A stretch of DNA of 64,000 bases, from the NCBI GenBank assembly GCA_031399065.1, contig JANNOM010000009.1, forward strand, positions 8,987 to 72,986, read 5' to 3'. Positions 27,842 to 38,262 of this stretch are shown piece by piece. Position numbers and translations under genes: made by a program. This DNA is from JADCRZ01 sp031399065. Lineage in GTDB: Bacteria; Bacteroidota; Bacteroidia; Chitinophagales; Chitinophagaceae. A model generated the notes under the pieces. That model was not told where the DNA came from. It made no database searches and worked only from the letters and a program-made list of their open reading frames with translations. The first letter of the stretch is position 1; each line of letters starts with the position of its first letter.

Positions 27842-29095
27842 GTGCAGGAAAATAAATTCAGCATTCATGAGGACTGGGCCGTGGTAATTCTTGGCTTCCT
27901 GATCATCATTGCCGCTATCGCAGGTTTTACCTTTACCATACCTGTTTACAATTGGAGCAATGGTAACGAGCTTTTCACGAAGGTATTGTCGTTGCCTAAT
28001 ATCCGCATCATCCTGATACAACTGCTGATAGTTATGCTGATAGCGGCGGCAGGTGCCTGGCTAACGGGAAAATCGGTAAAACTGTTCCTGGTAGGTTTCC
28101 CGGTACTGTACCTGCTTACGATCATCGCACTCGTTATTGCGGGCAGCAAAGGCGTGCGGGACCTTAACCTGGAAGCAGTGATCGTGAGTTTAACCATTGG
28201 ACTGCTTATCGGGAACCTGACTACGATACCCGCCTGGTTGCGGGCCTCGCTATCCACCGAGTTGTATGTAAAGATCGGCCTGGTGCTGCTCGGTACCGGT
28301 GTTATTTTTGGAGATATATTAAAAGCAGGTACGCTGGGTCTTATACAGGCATTGCTGGTAGTGGTATCCGTATGGTATTTTGCCTATTGGGTAAGTAAAA
28401 AGCTGAAGGTAGATGATGAACTCACTATGATGCTTGCCAGTGCCGTTTCCATCTGTGGGGTATCGGCGGCCATCGCCACGGCAGGCGCTATCAAGGGAGA
28501 TAGTAAAAAACTATCCTATGTAATATCGCTCGTACTCATAACGGCTATACCCATGATGATCGCCATGCCTTATATGGCCCGCGCTATGGGTCTTTCGCAG
28601 GAAGTAACCGGTGCATGGCTGGGTGGTACTATCGACACTACGGGTGCCGTTGCCGCTTCCGGTACTTTAGTGGGCGAGACTGCTCTCAAGATTAGCACGA
28701 TCGTAAAGTTTTCGCAGAACGTATTGCTTGGTATAGCGGCCTTCGCTATTTCCCTTTACTGGACATATACAAAACGACCAGCCATAGATGGTATTCCGGA
28801 ACGTCCTACCCTCAGCGTTATCTGGGAGCGTTTTCCAAAGTTCGTTCTGGGCTTTATCGCTGCTTCGCTGTTGTTTTCTTTTCTTATAGACCCGGAAACA
28901 ACCGGCCGCATTAAAGGCAGTCTCAAGGGATTGCAGTCACTCTGGTTTACGCTGGCTTTTACTAGTATAGGCCTGGAGACTAAATTCAGCGACCTCTTTA
29001 AAAATGAAAACCGGAGGCCGCTGTATGCATTCCTTATCGCGCAGGCATTTAATATCGTTATTACCCTGGTAATCGCCTATTTCCTGTTCCGGTAG
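27842..29095 (+). CDS. YeiH/UPF0324-family putative sulfate exporter
   Basis: 417 residues, highly hydrophobic with about 11 membrane spans. Family features include LGTGVIFGDILKAG, MMLASAVSICGVSAAIATAGAI and AWLGGTIDTTGAVAASG, which are typical of the Cons_hypoth698 transporters proposed to export sulfate or sulfite-related anions. The start is a GTG at 27842, the first usable codon after the upstream stop; no in-frame ATG lies near the natural N-terminus. It is probably in one operon with the FAD oxidoreductase. The substrate assignment comes from family annotation, not from this sequence. Confidence 0.87.
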   Translation: MQENKFSIHEDWAVVILGFLIIIAAIAGFTFTIPVYNWSNGNELFTKVLSLPNIRIILIQLLIVMLIAAAGAWLTGKSVKLFLVGFPVLYLLTIIALVIAGSKGVRDLNLEAVIVSLTIGLLIGNLTTIPAWLRASLSTELYVKIGLVLLGTGVIFGDILKAGTLGLIQALLVVVSVWYFAYWVSKKLKVDDELTMMLASAVSICGVSAAIATAGAIKGDSKKLSYVISLVLITAIPMMIAMPYMARAMGLSQEVTGAWLGGTIDTTGAVAASGTLVGETALKISTIVKFSQNVLLGIAAFAISLYWTYTKRPAIDGIPERPTLSVIWERFPKFVLGFIAASLLFSFLIDPETTGRIKGSLKGLQSLWFTLAFTSIGLETKFSDLFKNENRRPLYAFLIAQAFNIVITLVIAYFLFR

Positions 29096-29302
29096 GCCAT
29101 CGCCCATCGGCTTTTGTTTACCAGATGGAATAGGATATATGTAATATCCCTTAATCGGAGATGTGTATCTGACCGCATAAAACAAATGTGAAAACAATAC
29201 ATAAACATTTGTTTTGTTACTATTATTTGCGCCTCCGTTTACTTGCGCTTATTATTCTTTTTTACTTTTAATCGTTAATCTTCCCCACCTTTATGGTGAA
29301 AT

Positions 29303-30184
29303 ATGAATACTAAATTAGTTAACTGGATCTTTTTCGTTCTGTTGAGTTTTATATGGGGAAGCTCATTCATCTTAATGAAAATGAGCAGGCAGGCACTCAC
29401 CGCACCGCAGATCGCGGGCCTGCGTATTTTTTCCGCCGGCCTTGTCTTTTTACCCCTGGGTATGCTTTACCTCCGAAAAATTCCCCGAAGTAAATTAGGA
29501 ATCGTTATTCTCACTGGGTTGCTGGGTAATCTTTTTCCTGCTTTCCTGTTTGCCGCCGCCATTATGAAAATAGATAGCTCTCTGGCGGGTATACTCAATT
29601 CGCTTACACCTATCTGCGTAGTTACGATAGGGGCGGTATTTTTCGGAAACCGGATTAAAAAACAGAAGCTAACAGGTGTGCTCATAGGCTTTGCCGGTCT
29701 GTGCCTGCTCACCCTTACGCAAAAGGATATCAGTCTCAATAACCTGAGCTATTCGCTGCTGGTAATACTGGCCACCGTTTCTTATGGCCTTAATGTAAAT
29801 ATTGTAGGCCATTATCTCAAAGAGGTAAGCCCCCTGCATGCCACGGCCGTTTCCCTTAGCTTTATGCTGATACCTTCCGGGCTGGCTTTATGGTCGCAAC
29901 ATCTTTTTCGGCTCAACTTCTCTGATCCTGTTATCTATCATGCCGTTTTTTATACGCTATTACTGGGCATAATAGGAAGTGCCCTGGCTACCTGGCTTTT
30001 CTATTCGCTGGTACAGCGGGCGGGTGGGCTGTTTGCATCGCTGGTTACCTATGGTATTCCGTTCGTCGCTCTGTTCTGGGGATTTACGGATGGTGAAGAT
30101 ATCACTGTTATTTCGCTGGCATGTCTCCTGTTGATACTGGGTGGGGTTTTCCTGGCTAACCGTCCGGATACCTCTTCGGGATAA
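29303..30184 (+). CDS. EamA/DMT-family transporter
   Basis: 293 residues, about ten membrane spans in two repeated EamA halves. The first half begins with FIWGSSFILMKMSRQALTAP, the usual opening of this family, and LAGILNSLTPICVVTIGAVFFG marks the end of repeat one; repeat two includes AGGLFASLVTYGIPFVALFWG. Such proteins move small metabolites across the inner membrane, often outward. The substrate is unknown. The start at 29303 (MNTKLVNWIFFVLLSF) fits the family length. Confidence 0.92.
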   Translation: MNTKLVNWIFFVLLSFIWGSSFILMKMSRQALTAPQIAGLRIFSAGLVFLPLGMLYLRKIPRSKLGIVILTGLLGNLFPAFLFAAAIMKIDSSLAGILNSLTPICVVTIGAVFFGNRIKKQKLTGVLIGFAGLCLLTLTQKDISLNNLSYSLLVILATVSYGLNVNIVGHYLKEVSPLHATAVSLSFMLIPSGLALWSQHLFRLNFSDPVIYHAVFYTLLLGIIGSALATWLFYSLVQRAGGLFASLVTYGIPFVALFWGFTDGEDITVISLACLLLILGGVFLANRPDTSSG

Positions 30185-30241
30185 ATTATTAATCAGGTCC
30201 GACAAACAGGAAATACGTTATATTTATGTAAACAAATCAAC

Positions 30242-30619
30242 ATGGAACCAATCAATCCCCGGTCTTACATGGGTACGGAAGAGCCTTCTCTTTATATGCC
30301 AACTCCCGACGAAAAAACCCTGGCTATTCTGGCGCATATACTTACTATCATTTCTTCGTTTTTAGCTCCGCTTATTATCTATCTTATTAAAAAAGACGAT
30401 TCACCCTACGTGGCAGCGCATGCCAAAGAGTCGCTTAATTTCCAGATCACGGTATTTATCTGTTACGTTGTTAGTGCCTTATTGATATTAGTGCTGATAG
30501 GTTTGATAATGATCTGGGCGATCGGCATAGCAACGCTGATACTCGTTATAATTGCCACCATCAAAGCCAGTGAAAATAAAATGTACAGGTATCCGTTTAA
30601 TTTCAGGCTCATAAAGTAA
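30242..30619 (+). CDS. DUF4870-domain small membrane protein
   Basis: 125 residues. The soluble N-terminal 20 residues are followed by the DUF4870 pattern DEKTLAILAHILTIISSFLAP, IIYLIKKDDSPYVAAHAKES and LNFQITVFICYVV, with three to four membrane spans. The function of the family is unknown. It lies 57 bp after the transporter and just before the promoter of the large HTCS gene. Confidence 0.9.
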   Translation: MEPINPRSYMGTEEPSLYMPTPDEKTLAILAHILTIISSFLAPLIIYLIKKDDSPYVAAHAKESLNFQITVFICYVVSALLILVLIGLIMIWAIGIATLILVIIATIKASENKMYRYPFNFRLIK

Positions 30620-30634
30620 CCCAGCTTTTATCGG

Positions 30635-30666
30635 TTAGCGGCATCAGAAGTAAAAACTTATATTTG
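30635..30666 (+). promoter_or_regulatory. Candidate Bacteroidota sigma-factor promoter for the HTCS gene
   Basis: TATATTTG at 30659-30666 matches the -7 consensus TAnnTTTG exactly. TTAG at 30635-30638, one base off the -33 TTTG element, is separated from it by 20 bp, within the usual 19-21 bp spacing. Transcription would start about 25 bp before the HTCS start codon. This is a motif match only. Confidence 0.45.
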
Positions 30667-30695
30667 TATATCAGCCAACTGCCGATTGCACATAT

Positions 30696-33600
30696 ATGTT
30701 TATGATAGCCATGCCCTACAATTGTACATTAAGCTTTGTTATTTTTAAGATACCTGTATCACTGATTGCCGGAATACTCTGGATTTCGTCCGCAGTGGGC
30801 CAGCAACCTGCTTTCAGCTTCGATCATTTCACGGTTGAAAATGGCCTTTCTCAAAACGGCGTTCTATCTATCGCACAGGACAAAACAGGCTTCATGTGGT
30901 TTGGTACCCGCGATGGTTTAAACAAGTTCGATGGGGTAAACTTCAGGGTTTACAGGAACAGTCCCTCGTCTCCTGACCTTCTGACTTCTCACTATGAAGT
31001 GAACGCCCTTTTTTGCGACAGCAAGGGAAGGATGTGGGCTGGTACAGAAAATGGCGTCAATTTATACCGGCCGGATGCAGATTCTTTTATTCATTACCTG
31101 AACAACCCGTTCCGTAGAAATGGTATAGGCGGCTCCACCATCCGTTGCATTTACGAAGACAGGGAAGGGGTGATGTGGTTCGGTACAGATAGCGGGCTGA
31201 ACAGAATGACCGTTTCCGGTAGGTTCGAGCATTACAATATGATAGCCGTGAGGGAGCAGGTGTATGGAAATAACCGGATAAAAGCTATTTGCCAGGATAG
31301 CCAGGGATATATATGGGTGGGTACCGGTAAGGGTTTATTCCGGATGTATTTTTCGAACGGCCGCTACCGGGTAAAGTCGTATTTATCGGTTAAAAATGAT
31401 CCTGCCAGTTTGCCCGACAACGATATCACCACTATTGCGGAAGACCGCAATCATAATATATGGATCGGTACCCACCTGGGTGGTATTGCCATGCTCGATA
31501 AGGCAAAGGGTACCTTCAGGAGTTTTGCTGCCAATGGCACGGCCAATAGCCTGGGAAGTAATGTGGTGCGAAAAATAATTGTGCATCGGGACGGAAATTT
31601 ATGGATCGCAACGTTGAAAGGTATCAGCATTTATAATACTGTAACCCGCAGTTTTCAGAACCTGAAATATGATCCTGCCGATCCGGCCGGTCTTAATCAA
31701 AACTCCATATATAATCTTTTCCAGGATTCGGCCGGGTCGGTATGGGCAGGCACTTATTTTGGGGGCATTAACGTAGCGTATGCCAGTACCACCAGGTTCC
31801 GGGTGTTCAAAAGCAGCTCTGTAACGAATAGTATCAGCGGAAATATCATCAGGCCTATCGCTGAAGACGGTGAAGGCAATATCTGGATAGGTACAGAAGG
31901 GGAGGGATTAAACCGTTATAACCGGGAAACAGGCAGCTTTACTTCTTTTAAACATAAAGCCAACGATCAGCGCACGCTTAGTTCCAATCTCGTAAAAGCC
32001 CTGGCTGTAGGCAAAAACGGCGATATATGGGTGGGCACGCATGAAGGAGGTATCGATCTTTACAATCCCTCGGTTGGCATCTTTAAACATTATCCGCTGG
32101 CATCTTTCAGCGTCATGCCTTTTGTAGTGGCGAGTGTAAGCTGCCTGCTCTTCGACAGCCAGCAACGTTTGTGGGCGGGAATAGTAGGCCAGGGCTTATT
32201 TACATACGATAAATCATCCGGCTCATTTATTTCCGTTAACGGAAATAACGGCAGCGGCCAGTCCATAGCCATGAATGTAAAATACCTGTTCGAGGACAGG
32301 CAGGGAAATTTATGGATAGTAGCGGAAGAAGGTTTGTTTTGCCGCCGCAACGGGCAATCATCATTTATACGTTTCACCCGTAAAGACTATCCTGAGCTTG
32401 TTTCGGAAAATATTAATTGCGTGCAACAGGATGCCTCCGGTAATATATGGCTGGGTACGTATGACGCAGGACTTTTAAAATACGAACCAGCCAGCGGTCA
32501 TTTTACGGCGTTTGGAATAAAAGAGGGACTGCCGGGAAATAATATCGTCGGCATCCTGGAAGATGAGGAAGGATACCTCTGGCTATCCACCGCCTACGGT
32601 CTCTGCAGGTTCAACGTTAAGACCGCTAACACATACACTAAGCTCGACGGACTTCCGGGAAATACATTCAACTATAACTCATTTTTCAGGGACAGTAAAG
32701 GAATCATGTATTTCGGCGGCTACAACGGGCTGGTCAGTTTTTATCCTGGTGAAATACGGAAGAACAACATATCGCCCCGTATCGTGTTTACCGGCCTCCG
32801 TCTCCTGAATGAACCGGTACGCATACAAGATGATACGAAACTGCTTACTAAAAACATCCATATAACCGATGAAATCAATTTCCGGTATAACCAGAATATT
32901 TTTACCATCGACTTTGCAGCATTGAATTATATCAAATCGAGGAAAAACCGCTATGCTTACAAGCTGGAAGGTGCCGAGCGGGAATGGAACTATTCCAGCA
33001 GGCCTTCCGCTACGTACACCAACCTGCCCCCGGGTGACTATGTATTGCTGGTAAAAGCAGCCAATAATGATGGTGTCTGGAACCATGAAGCAGCCAGGAT
33101 GTCGCTTATCATTCATCCTCCTTTCTGGAAAACCTGGTGGGCTTATTCGCTTTATACACTCTTACTGGCGGGGTTGCTTTATTACCTGTTTCAGTTTATA
33201 CTGATGCGGGCTTCACTTAAAAGAGAACTCGAACTGGATAAACTGAAGCTGGAATTCTTTACGTACGTATCGCACGAAATCCGCACCCCGCTTACGCTGA
33301 TCGTGGGGCCTCTGGAAGAACTGGTGCGTTACACTCAGGGAAACGTTTTTCTTCATCAGAAACTGATGCTGGTAAAAAATAACGCAGGCAGGATGGACCG
33401 CCTCGTAAATGAACTGCTGGATTTCCGTAAAGTGGAATCCGGCAAAATGAACCTTAGGGTATCAGGAAGTGATATCGTTTCGTTTCTTCAGGATATTTAC
33501 CTGTCTTTCCAATACCTGGCCAACGGCCGCGGGATCGATTACCGCCTGATCTGTCGCGAAGAAAATATTCATTTATTCTTCGACAAAGTGCAAATGGAAA

Positions 33601-34811
33601 AAGTGATATATAACCTTTTGTCGAATGCCTTTAAAGCGGTTCCCGACAAGGGGTACGTATACCTGGCAGTGGAAAGAAAAGGACCAGGCAAAGTGCGTAT
33701 CAGCGTTACGGATAATGGAAAAGGTATTCCGGAAGAATACCGGAGTAAATTATTCACTGACTTCTTCCAGGTGGAGGATGGCAAAAACCGGGACCAGGGA
33801 ACCGGTATCGGGCTGGCATTAGCCAAAAAAATAGTGCAGCTTCATCATGGTGAAATATGCCTGGAAACTGCTCCGGCCGCAAACGGACAGCCGGGAAATA
33901 CCTGCTTCAGCGTATACCTGGATACCGGGAATGAACATTTTGAAAGTACTGAAATACTTATCGGCAGCCCGGATACTCCGGATGAAACACTTGAAACTGC
34001 ACCGGCGGAAGCAAACCCGGATGAGCTGGTTATGTCTGAAGAAGCTGGAGTGCTTTCCGAAAGTAAGCCACTCGTATTGGTTGCGGAGGACAATCCGGAG
34101 CTTCGGAGCTTTATAATGCAATCTCTCAAGCCCTTTTACCTGGTGATGGAGGCCCGGAACGGTCTCGAAGCCTGGGAACTGGCCATCGAACACATACCCG
34201 ACCTGATGATAAGTGATGTGATGATGCCGGAAATGGACGGACTGGAGCTTTGCCGCCTTATAAAAGCCGATGATAGAACCAGCCATGTCCCCTTCGTCAT
34301 GCTTACCGCCCGGGCGGGGTTTGTGCATGAAGTGGACGGACTTACAACAGGGGCCGATTTGTACCTTACCAAACCATTCAGTCCCCGCATTCTTCAGCTG
34401 AATATAGCCAACCTGCTGGCACTCCGTGAAAAGATGCGCCTGAAATTCAGCCGGCAGTTGATGCTCGAATCCTCTGGCATATCGCTGGACTCTTCCGAGG
34501 AGGATTTTGTGCAAAGGCTGCTGAAAATAATTGAAACCCACCTCAACCACCCGGAATTCGGGGTACACGAATTGGCCGCGCAGGTATATATGAGTACTCC
34601 AATACTCTATAAAAAAGTAAAAGCCCTTACGGGGATGTCGGTCAACAATTTCATAAAATCAATCCGTTTAAAAAAGGCAGCACAGCTTCTTTCCCGGAAA
34701 AATCTTACTGTAAGTGAGGTGGCATTTGAAGTGGGTTTTAACGATACCCGGTACTTCAGCCAGGAATTCCGGAAACAATTTGGCATGGTACCTTCTGCAT
34801 ATAAGGGGTAG
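30696..34811 (+). CDS. Hybrid two-component system sensor/regulator (HTCS)
   Basis: 1371 residues. Domains in order: signal/anchor sequence to about 32; two seven-bladed Reg_prop beta-propellers about 45-690 (repeated IWIGT/MWFGT-type motifs); Y_Y_Y domain about 732-795; membrane span about 811-838; HisKA with the phospho-acceptor His 860 in SHEIRTPLT; HATPase with NLLSNAFKAV, DNGKGIP and GTGIGLALA; receiver with phospho-acceptor Asp 1174 (ISDVMMPEMDG) and LTKPF; and a C-terminal AraC helix-turn-helix (VAFEVGFNDTRYFSQEFRKQ). Every catalytic residue is present. HTCS proteins sense glycan fragments in the periplasm and switch on the adjacent PUL; here that is the operon starting at 35043. Confidence 0.96.
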   Translation: MFMIAMPYNCTLSFVIFKIPVSLIAGILWISSAVGQQPAFSFDHFTVENGLSQNGVLSIAQDKTGFMWFGTRDGLNKFDGVNFRVYRNSPSSPDLLTSHYEVNALFCDSKGRMWAGTENGVNLYRPDADSFIHYLNNPFRRNGIGGSTIRCIYEDREGVMWFGTDSGLNRMTVSGRFEHYNMIAVREQVYGNNRIKAICQDSQGYIWVGTGKGLFRMYFSNGRYRVKSYLSVKNDPASLPDNDITTIAEDRNHNIWIGTHLGGIAMLDKAKGTFRSFAANGTANSLGSNVVRKIIVHRDGNLWIATLKGISIYNTVTRSFQNLKYDPADPAGLNQNSIYNLFQDSAGSVWAGTYFGGINVAYASTTRFRVFKSSSVTNSISGNIIRPIAEDGEGNIWIGTEGEGLNRYNRETGSFTSFKHKANDQRTLSSNLVKALAVGKNGDIWVGTHEGGIDLYNPSVGIFKHYPLASFSVMPFVVASVSCLLFDSQQRLWAGIVGQGLFTYDKSSGSFISVNGNNGSGQSIAMNVKYLFEDRQGNLWIVAEEGLFCRRNGQSSFIRFTRKDYPELVSENINCVQQDASGNIWLGTYDAGLLKYEPASGHFTAFGIKEGLPGNNIVGILEDEEGYLWLSTAYGLCRFNVKTANTYTKLDGLPGNTFNYNSFFRDSKGIMYFGGYNGLVSFYPGEIRKNNISPRIVFTGLRLLNEPVRIQDDTKLLTKNIHITDEINFRYNQNIFTIDFAALNYIKSRKNRYAYKLEGAEREWNYSSRPSATYTNLPPGDYVLLVKAANNDGVWNHEAARMSLIIHPPFWKTWWAYSLYTLLLAGLLYYLFQFILMRASLKRELELDKLKLEFFTYVSHEIRTPLTLIVGPLEELVRYTQGNVFLHQKLMLVKNNAGRMDRLVNELLDFRKVESGKMNLRVSGSDIVSFLQDIYLSFQYLANGRGIDYRLICREENIHLFFDKVQMEKVIYNLLSNAFKAVPDKGYVYLAVERKGPGKVRISVTDNGKGIPEEYRSKLFTDFFQVEDGKNRDQGTGIGLALAKKIVQLHHGEICLETAPAANGQPGNTCFSVYLDTGNEHFESTEILIGSPDTPDETLETAPAEANPDELVMSEEAGVLSESKPLVLVAEDNPELRSFIMQSLKPFYLVMEARNGLEAWELAIEHIPDLMISDVMMPEMDGLELCRLIKADDRTSHVPFVMLTARAGFVHEVDGLTTGADLYLTKPFSPRILQLNIANLLALREKMRLKFSRQLMLESSGISLDSSEEDFVQRLLKIIETHLNHPEFGVHELAAQVYMSTPILYKKVKALTGMSVNNFIKSIRLKKAAQLLSRKNLTVSEVAFEVGFNDTRYFSQEFRKQFGMVPSAYKG

Positions 34812-35042
34812 TCAAAATAAAATTCATTGATAATCAGCTACTTATGTAGATGTTTACAATTTTCCAACGTATCGTTTAAGATTCTCACGGTGCCTTTACC
34901 TGCTTAACTCCGATTTTTGTTTCAACGATTCGTAAGTCATTTAACAGGAATAATGACGATGCTTTTATAACCATTGCAAGAGCTCGTTAGAAAATGATGA
35001 TTCGATGGTTTGAATGTTTGTCAACTAAAATCAACTGGCTGT

Positions 35043-38000
35043 ATGAAAAAATTTGTAAGTCTTGCGTTCGTAAGGCCATTCATCTGCAGAATGTGCTGTT
35101 TTCTCCTTTTTTCTTTTGTTAATTCCAGTGCGTTACAATTACTTGCACAACCGGCACCGAAAGGACCTATCGTAGTTTCCGGTGTTGTGCAATCTCCGCA
35201 GGGAGATGCCCTTGAGGGGGTATCCGTTACGCTTAAGGGCACCAAAACGGCTACGCTTACCAACAAGGAAGGGCGTTACAATATCAGGGTACCTTCTAGG
35301 TCATCCGTCCTGGTATTTTCGTCGGTAGGCTTTACAGAGCAGCAAAAAACAGTGGGTTCGGAAACTTCCATCACAATCATTCTTTCATCGACTACTTCCG
35401 ACCTGGACGATGTGGTGGTAATCGGGTATGGTACTGCCATCAGAAAGGATCTTACAGGATCCGTAGGTAAAGTATCCGTGGCCGATCTGCAGAAGGCTCC
35501 GGTTCGTTCTTTTGAAGAAGCACTGGCAGGAAGGGTAGCCGGTGTACAGGTCAGTTCCGGCGATGGTCAGCCCGGAGACCCGCTGAACATAGTTATACGC
35601 GGTAACAGTTCTCTCACCAACAGCAATGCTCCATTGTATGTGATCGATGGATTTCCCATTGAAAACCCTGATAACAATGCATTGAACCCGGCCGATATAG
35701 AATCCATCGATGTACTGAGAGATGCTTCTGCCACAGCTATTTACGGTTCACGTGGATCCAACGGCGTAGTAATTATTACAACGAAAAAGGGAAGAATAGG
35801 CGAACCTGTGGTGACCTACAATGGCTACTATGCCAATTCTATTGTTACCAGCAGGGTGAAATTGATGGATACCTATGAATTCCTGAGACTGCAAAGGGAG
35901 ATCAATCCTGCTTTTGTAGATACAACGTACCTGAAGGGCGGAAAAGACTTGGAAAGCTTTCGGGGTGCACCCGGGCTCGATTTCCAGGACCAGCTTTTCC
36001 AGACGGCACCTTTCTGGAACCATTATATCTCGGTTAGCGGCGGAACAGATAAAACCAAATATAGTATCTCAGGTTCACTTACCGACCAGGACGGTATCAT
36101 CGTTGCGAGCGGGTTCGACCGCAGGCAGGGAAGAATCAGTCTGGAACAGAAAGTAAATAATAAACTAAAGATATTTGTCAACGCTAATTACGCGGATACC
36201 CGTCAGTTTGGAACAACTCCCCGTGAACAGACTTCTACTACGGGAGGGAATGATATACAGTTCAATCTTTTGCAGAATGTATGGACCTATCGCCCAGTCA
36301 ATAGTTCGGGTGTTTTGGACGATATTCTTGATCAGTTCCTCGACCAGGAAGATGGCAATGCTCCCGGTAACCGGGTAAATCCGCTTTCTTCCGCCAGAAA
36401 TGAGTACAACGTCAGCGCCAGGGGTAATTTCAGTGCCAATGGTTATGCGGACTATGCTTTCGACAAATATCTTTCCCTACGCGTAACCGGCGGTGTGGTA
36501 GTAGACAGGAGAAGAAATGAAAACTTCAACAATACCGGAACCAGGGCGGGGAGTCCGCTCACGCAGCAGGGCCGAGACAATGGCCCCAACGGAAGGGTGG
36601 ATAATTCCATCAGCAATAACTTTTCACTGGAGGGCATTCTTACTTATAAAAGGAAATTCAATAAGCACGAGCTAACGGCACAGGGTATCTATTCACAGCA
36701 GGACTTCCGGTCAAGTGCCACTGGTATTAGTGCTAACCGGGTACCCAATGAAAAGCTGGGTATTTCTGGCCTGGATGAAGGGCAGATAACTGGTTACAGA
36801 AGCAGCTCGTCGCAGAACTCGCTATTAAGTTATGGCGGCAGGATAAACTATATATTTGACAACAGATATGTATTTAATTCGAATTTCAGGGCCGATGGTT
36901 CTTCCAAGTTTCCTACTGGCGGAAAATGGGGTTATTTCCCCTCCGCAGGGTTTGCATGGAAGCTGAGCGAGGAGCGCTTTATGAAGAAAGTACAGTTTGT
37001 ATCCGATGTTAAACTCTCCTTGGCTGCCGGAACATCCGGAAACAACAGAATCGGGGATTTTGCCTACCTGCCAAATATCGTTACCAATAACAGCGGTGCT
37101 TATGCGACTTTTGGAAATACGCTGGTTCAGGGGTTTTTCCCTAGTTCTGTGGGAAATGATAAATTGAAATGGGAAAAAACCACTTCATACAATGCAGGGC
37201 TCGAATTCTCTTTACTCAACGGAAAGATATATACCACGCTGGAATATTATCAGAAGAACACGAGCGATCTTCTACTCAGCGCACCTTTCCCTACCAGCAG
37301 CGGGTTTAGCAGCGGGGTGATCAATATCGGAAAAACACAGAATTCCGGAGTGGAGCTTTCCATATCAGCCAATACATTTAAGTCAAGAAATTTTAGCTGG
37401 AACAGCAGTTTCAATATTTCTTTTAATCGAAACAAGCTGGTTGGTTTGGTAGACGGTACAGACAACATCGGCAGTTTCCCCGGTTTCACAGATGCCTTTC
37501 GCTTCAATGGTTATATCGCACGTATCGATTATCCTATAGCCCAGTTCTATGGATTTATCTTTGACGGCAATTATCAGTATGCCGATTTCGATCGGTTACC
37601 CAGTGGCGGCTACGCACTTAAAAATGAAATAGCTGCACCTAATGGGGGACTGGTTAACCTTTTACGCACAAATGTGCAGCCCGGTGATCCGAAATACAGA
37701 GATATTAATGGCGATGGATTAATAGATGATAACGATCAGACGGTGATCGGAAACCCTAATCCCGTGCATACCGGTGGCCTGAACAATAATTTTACTTATA
37801 AGAATTTCGATCTGAATGTATTCTTTCAATGGTCTGTTGGCAATGAAGCTCTTAATGCCAACCGCCTGTTCCTGGAGCGCGTAACGGGGCTAGGTGTTAA
37901 CCAGTTTGCTTCTTATGCAGACAGGTGGACACCCGACAACCCAAGCAATTATGCTTCGAGGGTATTAGCGGGAGGAACGAATGTATGGAGCAGCCGTATA

Positions 38001-38252
38001 ATTGAAGATGCTTCTTACCTGCGCCTGAAAACGGTGGCTATCGGATATAACATTCCCAACAAGTATTTGAGAAAGATCGGATTGAAATCGTGCCGGGTAT
38101 ATTCTTCCGCGCAAAACCTGATCACCTGGACCAAATATTCGGGGCCAGATCCGGAAGTGTCTACTAAAGGATTCGGGCTTACTCCCGCATTCGACTTTTC
38201 TCCATATCCCCGATCGCTTACTTATACGTTCGGATTGAATCTAACACTTTAA
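35043..38252 (+). CDS. SusC/RagA-family TonB-dependent transporter (main PUL)
   Basis: 1069 residues from the ATG at 35043, chosen for its signal peptide (MKKFVSLAFVRPFI, with hydrophobic core to about 38); the open frame runs 11 codons further upstream without support. Carboxypeptidase-regulatory-like domain about 45-125 (VVSGVVQSPQGDALEGVSV), TonB-box/plug junction LDDVVVIGYGTAI, plug with LRDASATAIYGSRGSNG, then the barrel ending LNLTL. The 231 bp between the HTCS stop and this start hold no gene and are the expected site of HTCS-controlled transcription. SusD begins 10 bp after the stop. Confidence 0.95.
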   Translation: MKKFVSLAFVRPFICRMCCFLLFSFVNSSALQLLAQPAPKGPIVVSGVVQSPQGDALEGVSVTLKGTKTATLTNKEGRYNIRVPSRSSVLVFSSVGFTEQQKTVGSETSITIILSSTTSDLDDVVVIGYGTAIRKDLTGSVGKVSVADLQKAPVRSFEEALAGRVAGVQVSSGDGQPGDPLNIVIRGNSSLTNSNAPLYVIDGFPIENPDNNALNPADIESIDVLRDASATAIYGSRGSNGVVIITTKKGRIGEPVVTYNGYYANSIVTSRVKLMDTYEFLRLQREINPAFVDTTYLKGGKDLESFRGAPGLDFQDQLFQTAPFWNHYISVSGGTDKTKYSISGSLTDQDGIIVASGFDRRQGRISLEQKVNNKLKIFVNANYADTRQFGTTPREQTSTTGGNDIQFNLLQNVWTYRPVNSSGVLDDILDQFLDQEDGNAPGNRVNPLSSARNEYNVSARGNFSANGYADYAFDKYLSLRVTGGVVVDRRRNENFNNTGTRAGSPLTQQGRDNGPNGRVDNSISNNFSLEGILTYKRKFNKHELTAQGIYSQQDFRSSATGISANRVPNEKLGISGLDEGQITGYRSSSSQNSLLSYGGRINYIFDNRYVFNSNFRADGSSKFPTGGKWGYFPSAGFAWKLSEERFMKKVQFVSDVKLSLAAGTSGNNRIGDFAYLPNIVTNNSGAYATFGNTLVQGFFPSSVGNDKLKWEKTTSYNAGLEFSLLNGKIYTTLEYYQKNTSDLLLSAPFPTSSGFSSGVINIGKTQNSGVELSISANTFKSRNFSWNSSFNISFNRNKLVGLVDGTDNIGSFPGFTDAFRFNGYIARIDYPIAQFYGFIFDGNYQYADFDRLPSGGYALKNEIAAPNGGLVNLLRTNVQPGDPKYRDINGDGLIDDNDQTVIGNPNPVHTGGLNNNFTYKNFDLNVFFQWSVGNEALNANRLFLERVTGLGVNQFASYADRWTPDNPSNYASRVLAGGTNVWSSRIIEDASYLRLKTVAIGYNIPNKYLRKIGLKSCRVYSSAQNLITWTKYSGPDPEVSTKGFGLTPAFDFSPYPRSLTYTFGLNLTL

Positions 38253-38262
38253 AAAAGAAAGT

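Noticed and set aside
33819..34568. 249-codon open frame on the minus strand
   Set aside because: It lies wholly antisense to the HATPase, receiver and output parts of the HTCS gene, whose motifs are all intact. The translation is rich in Cys, His and Phe and matches no family.
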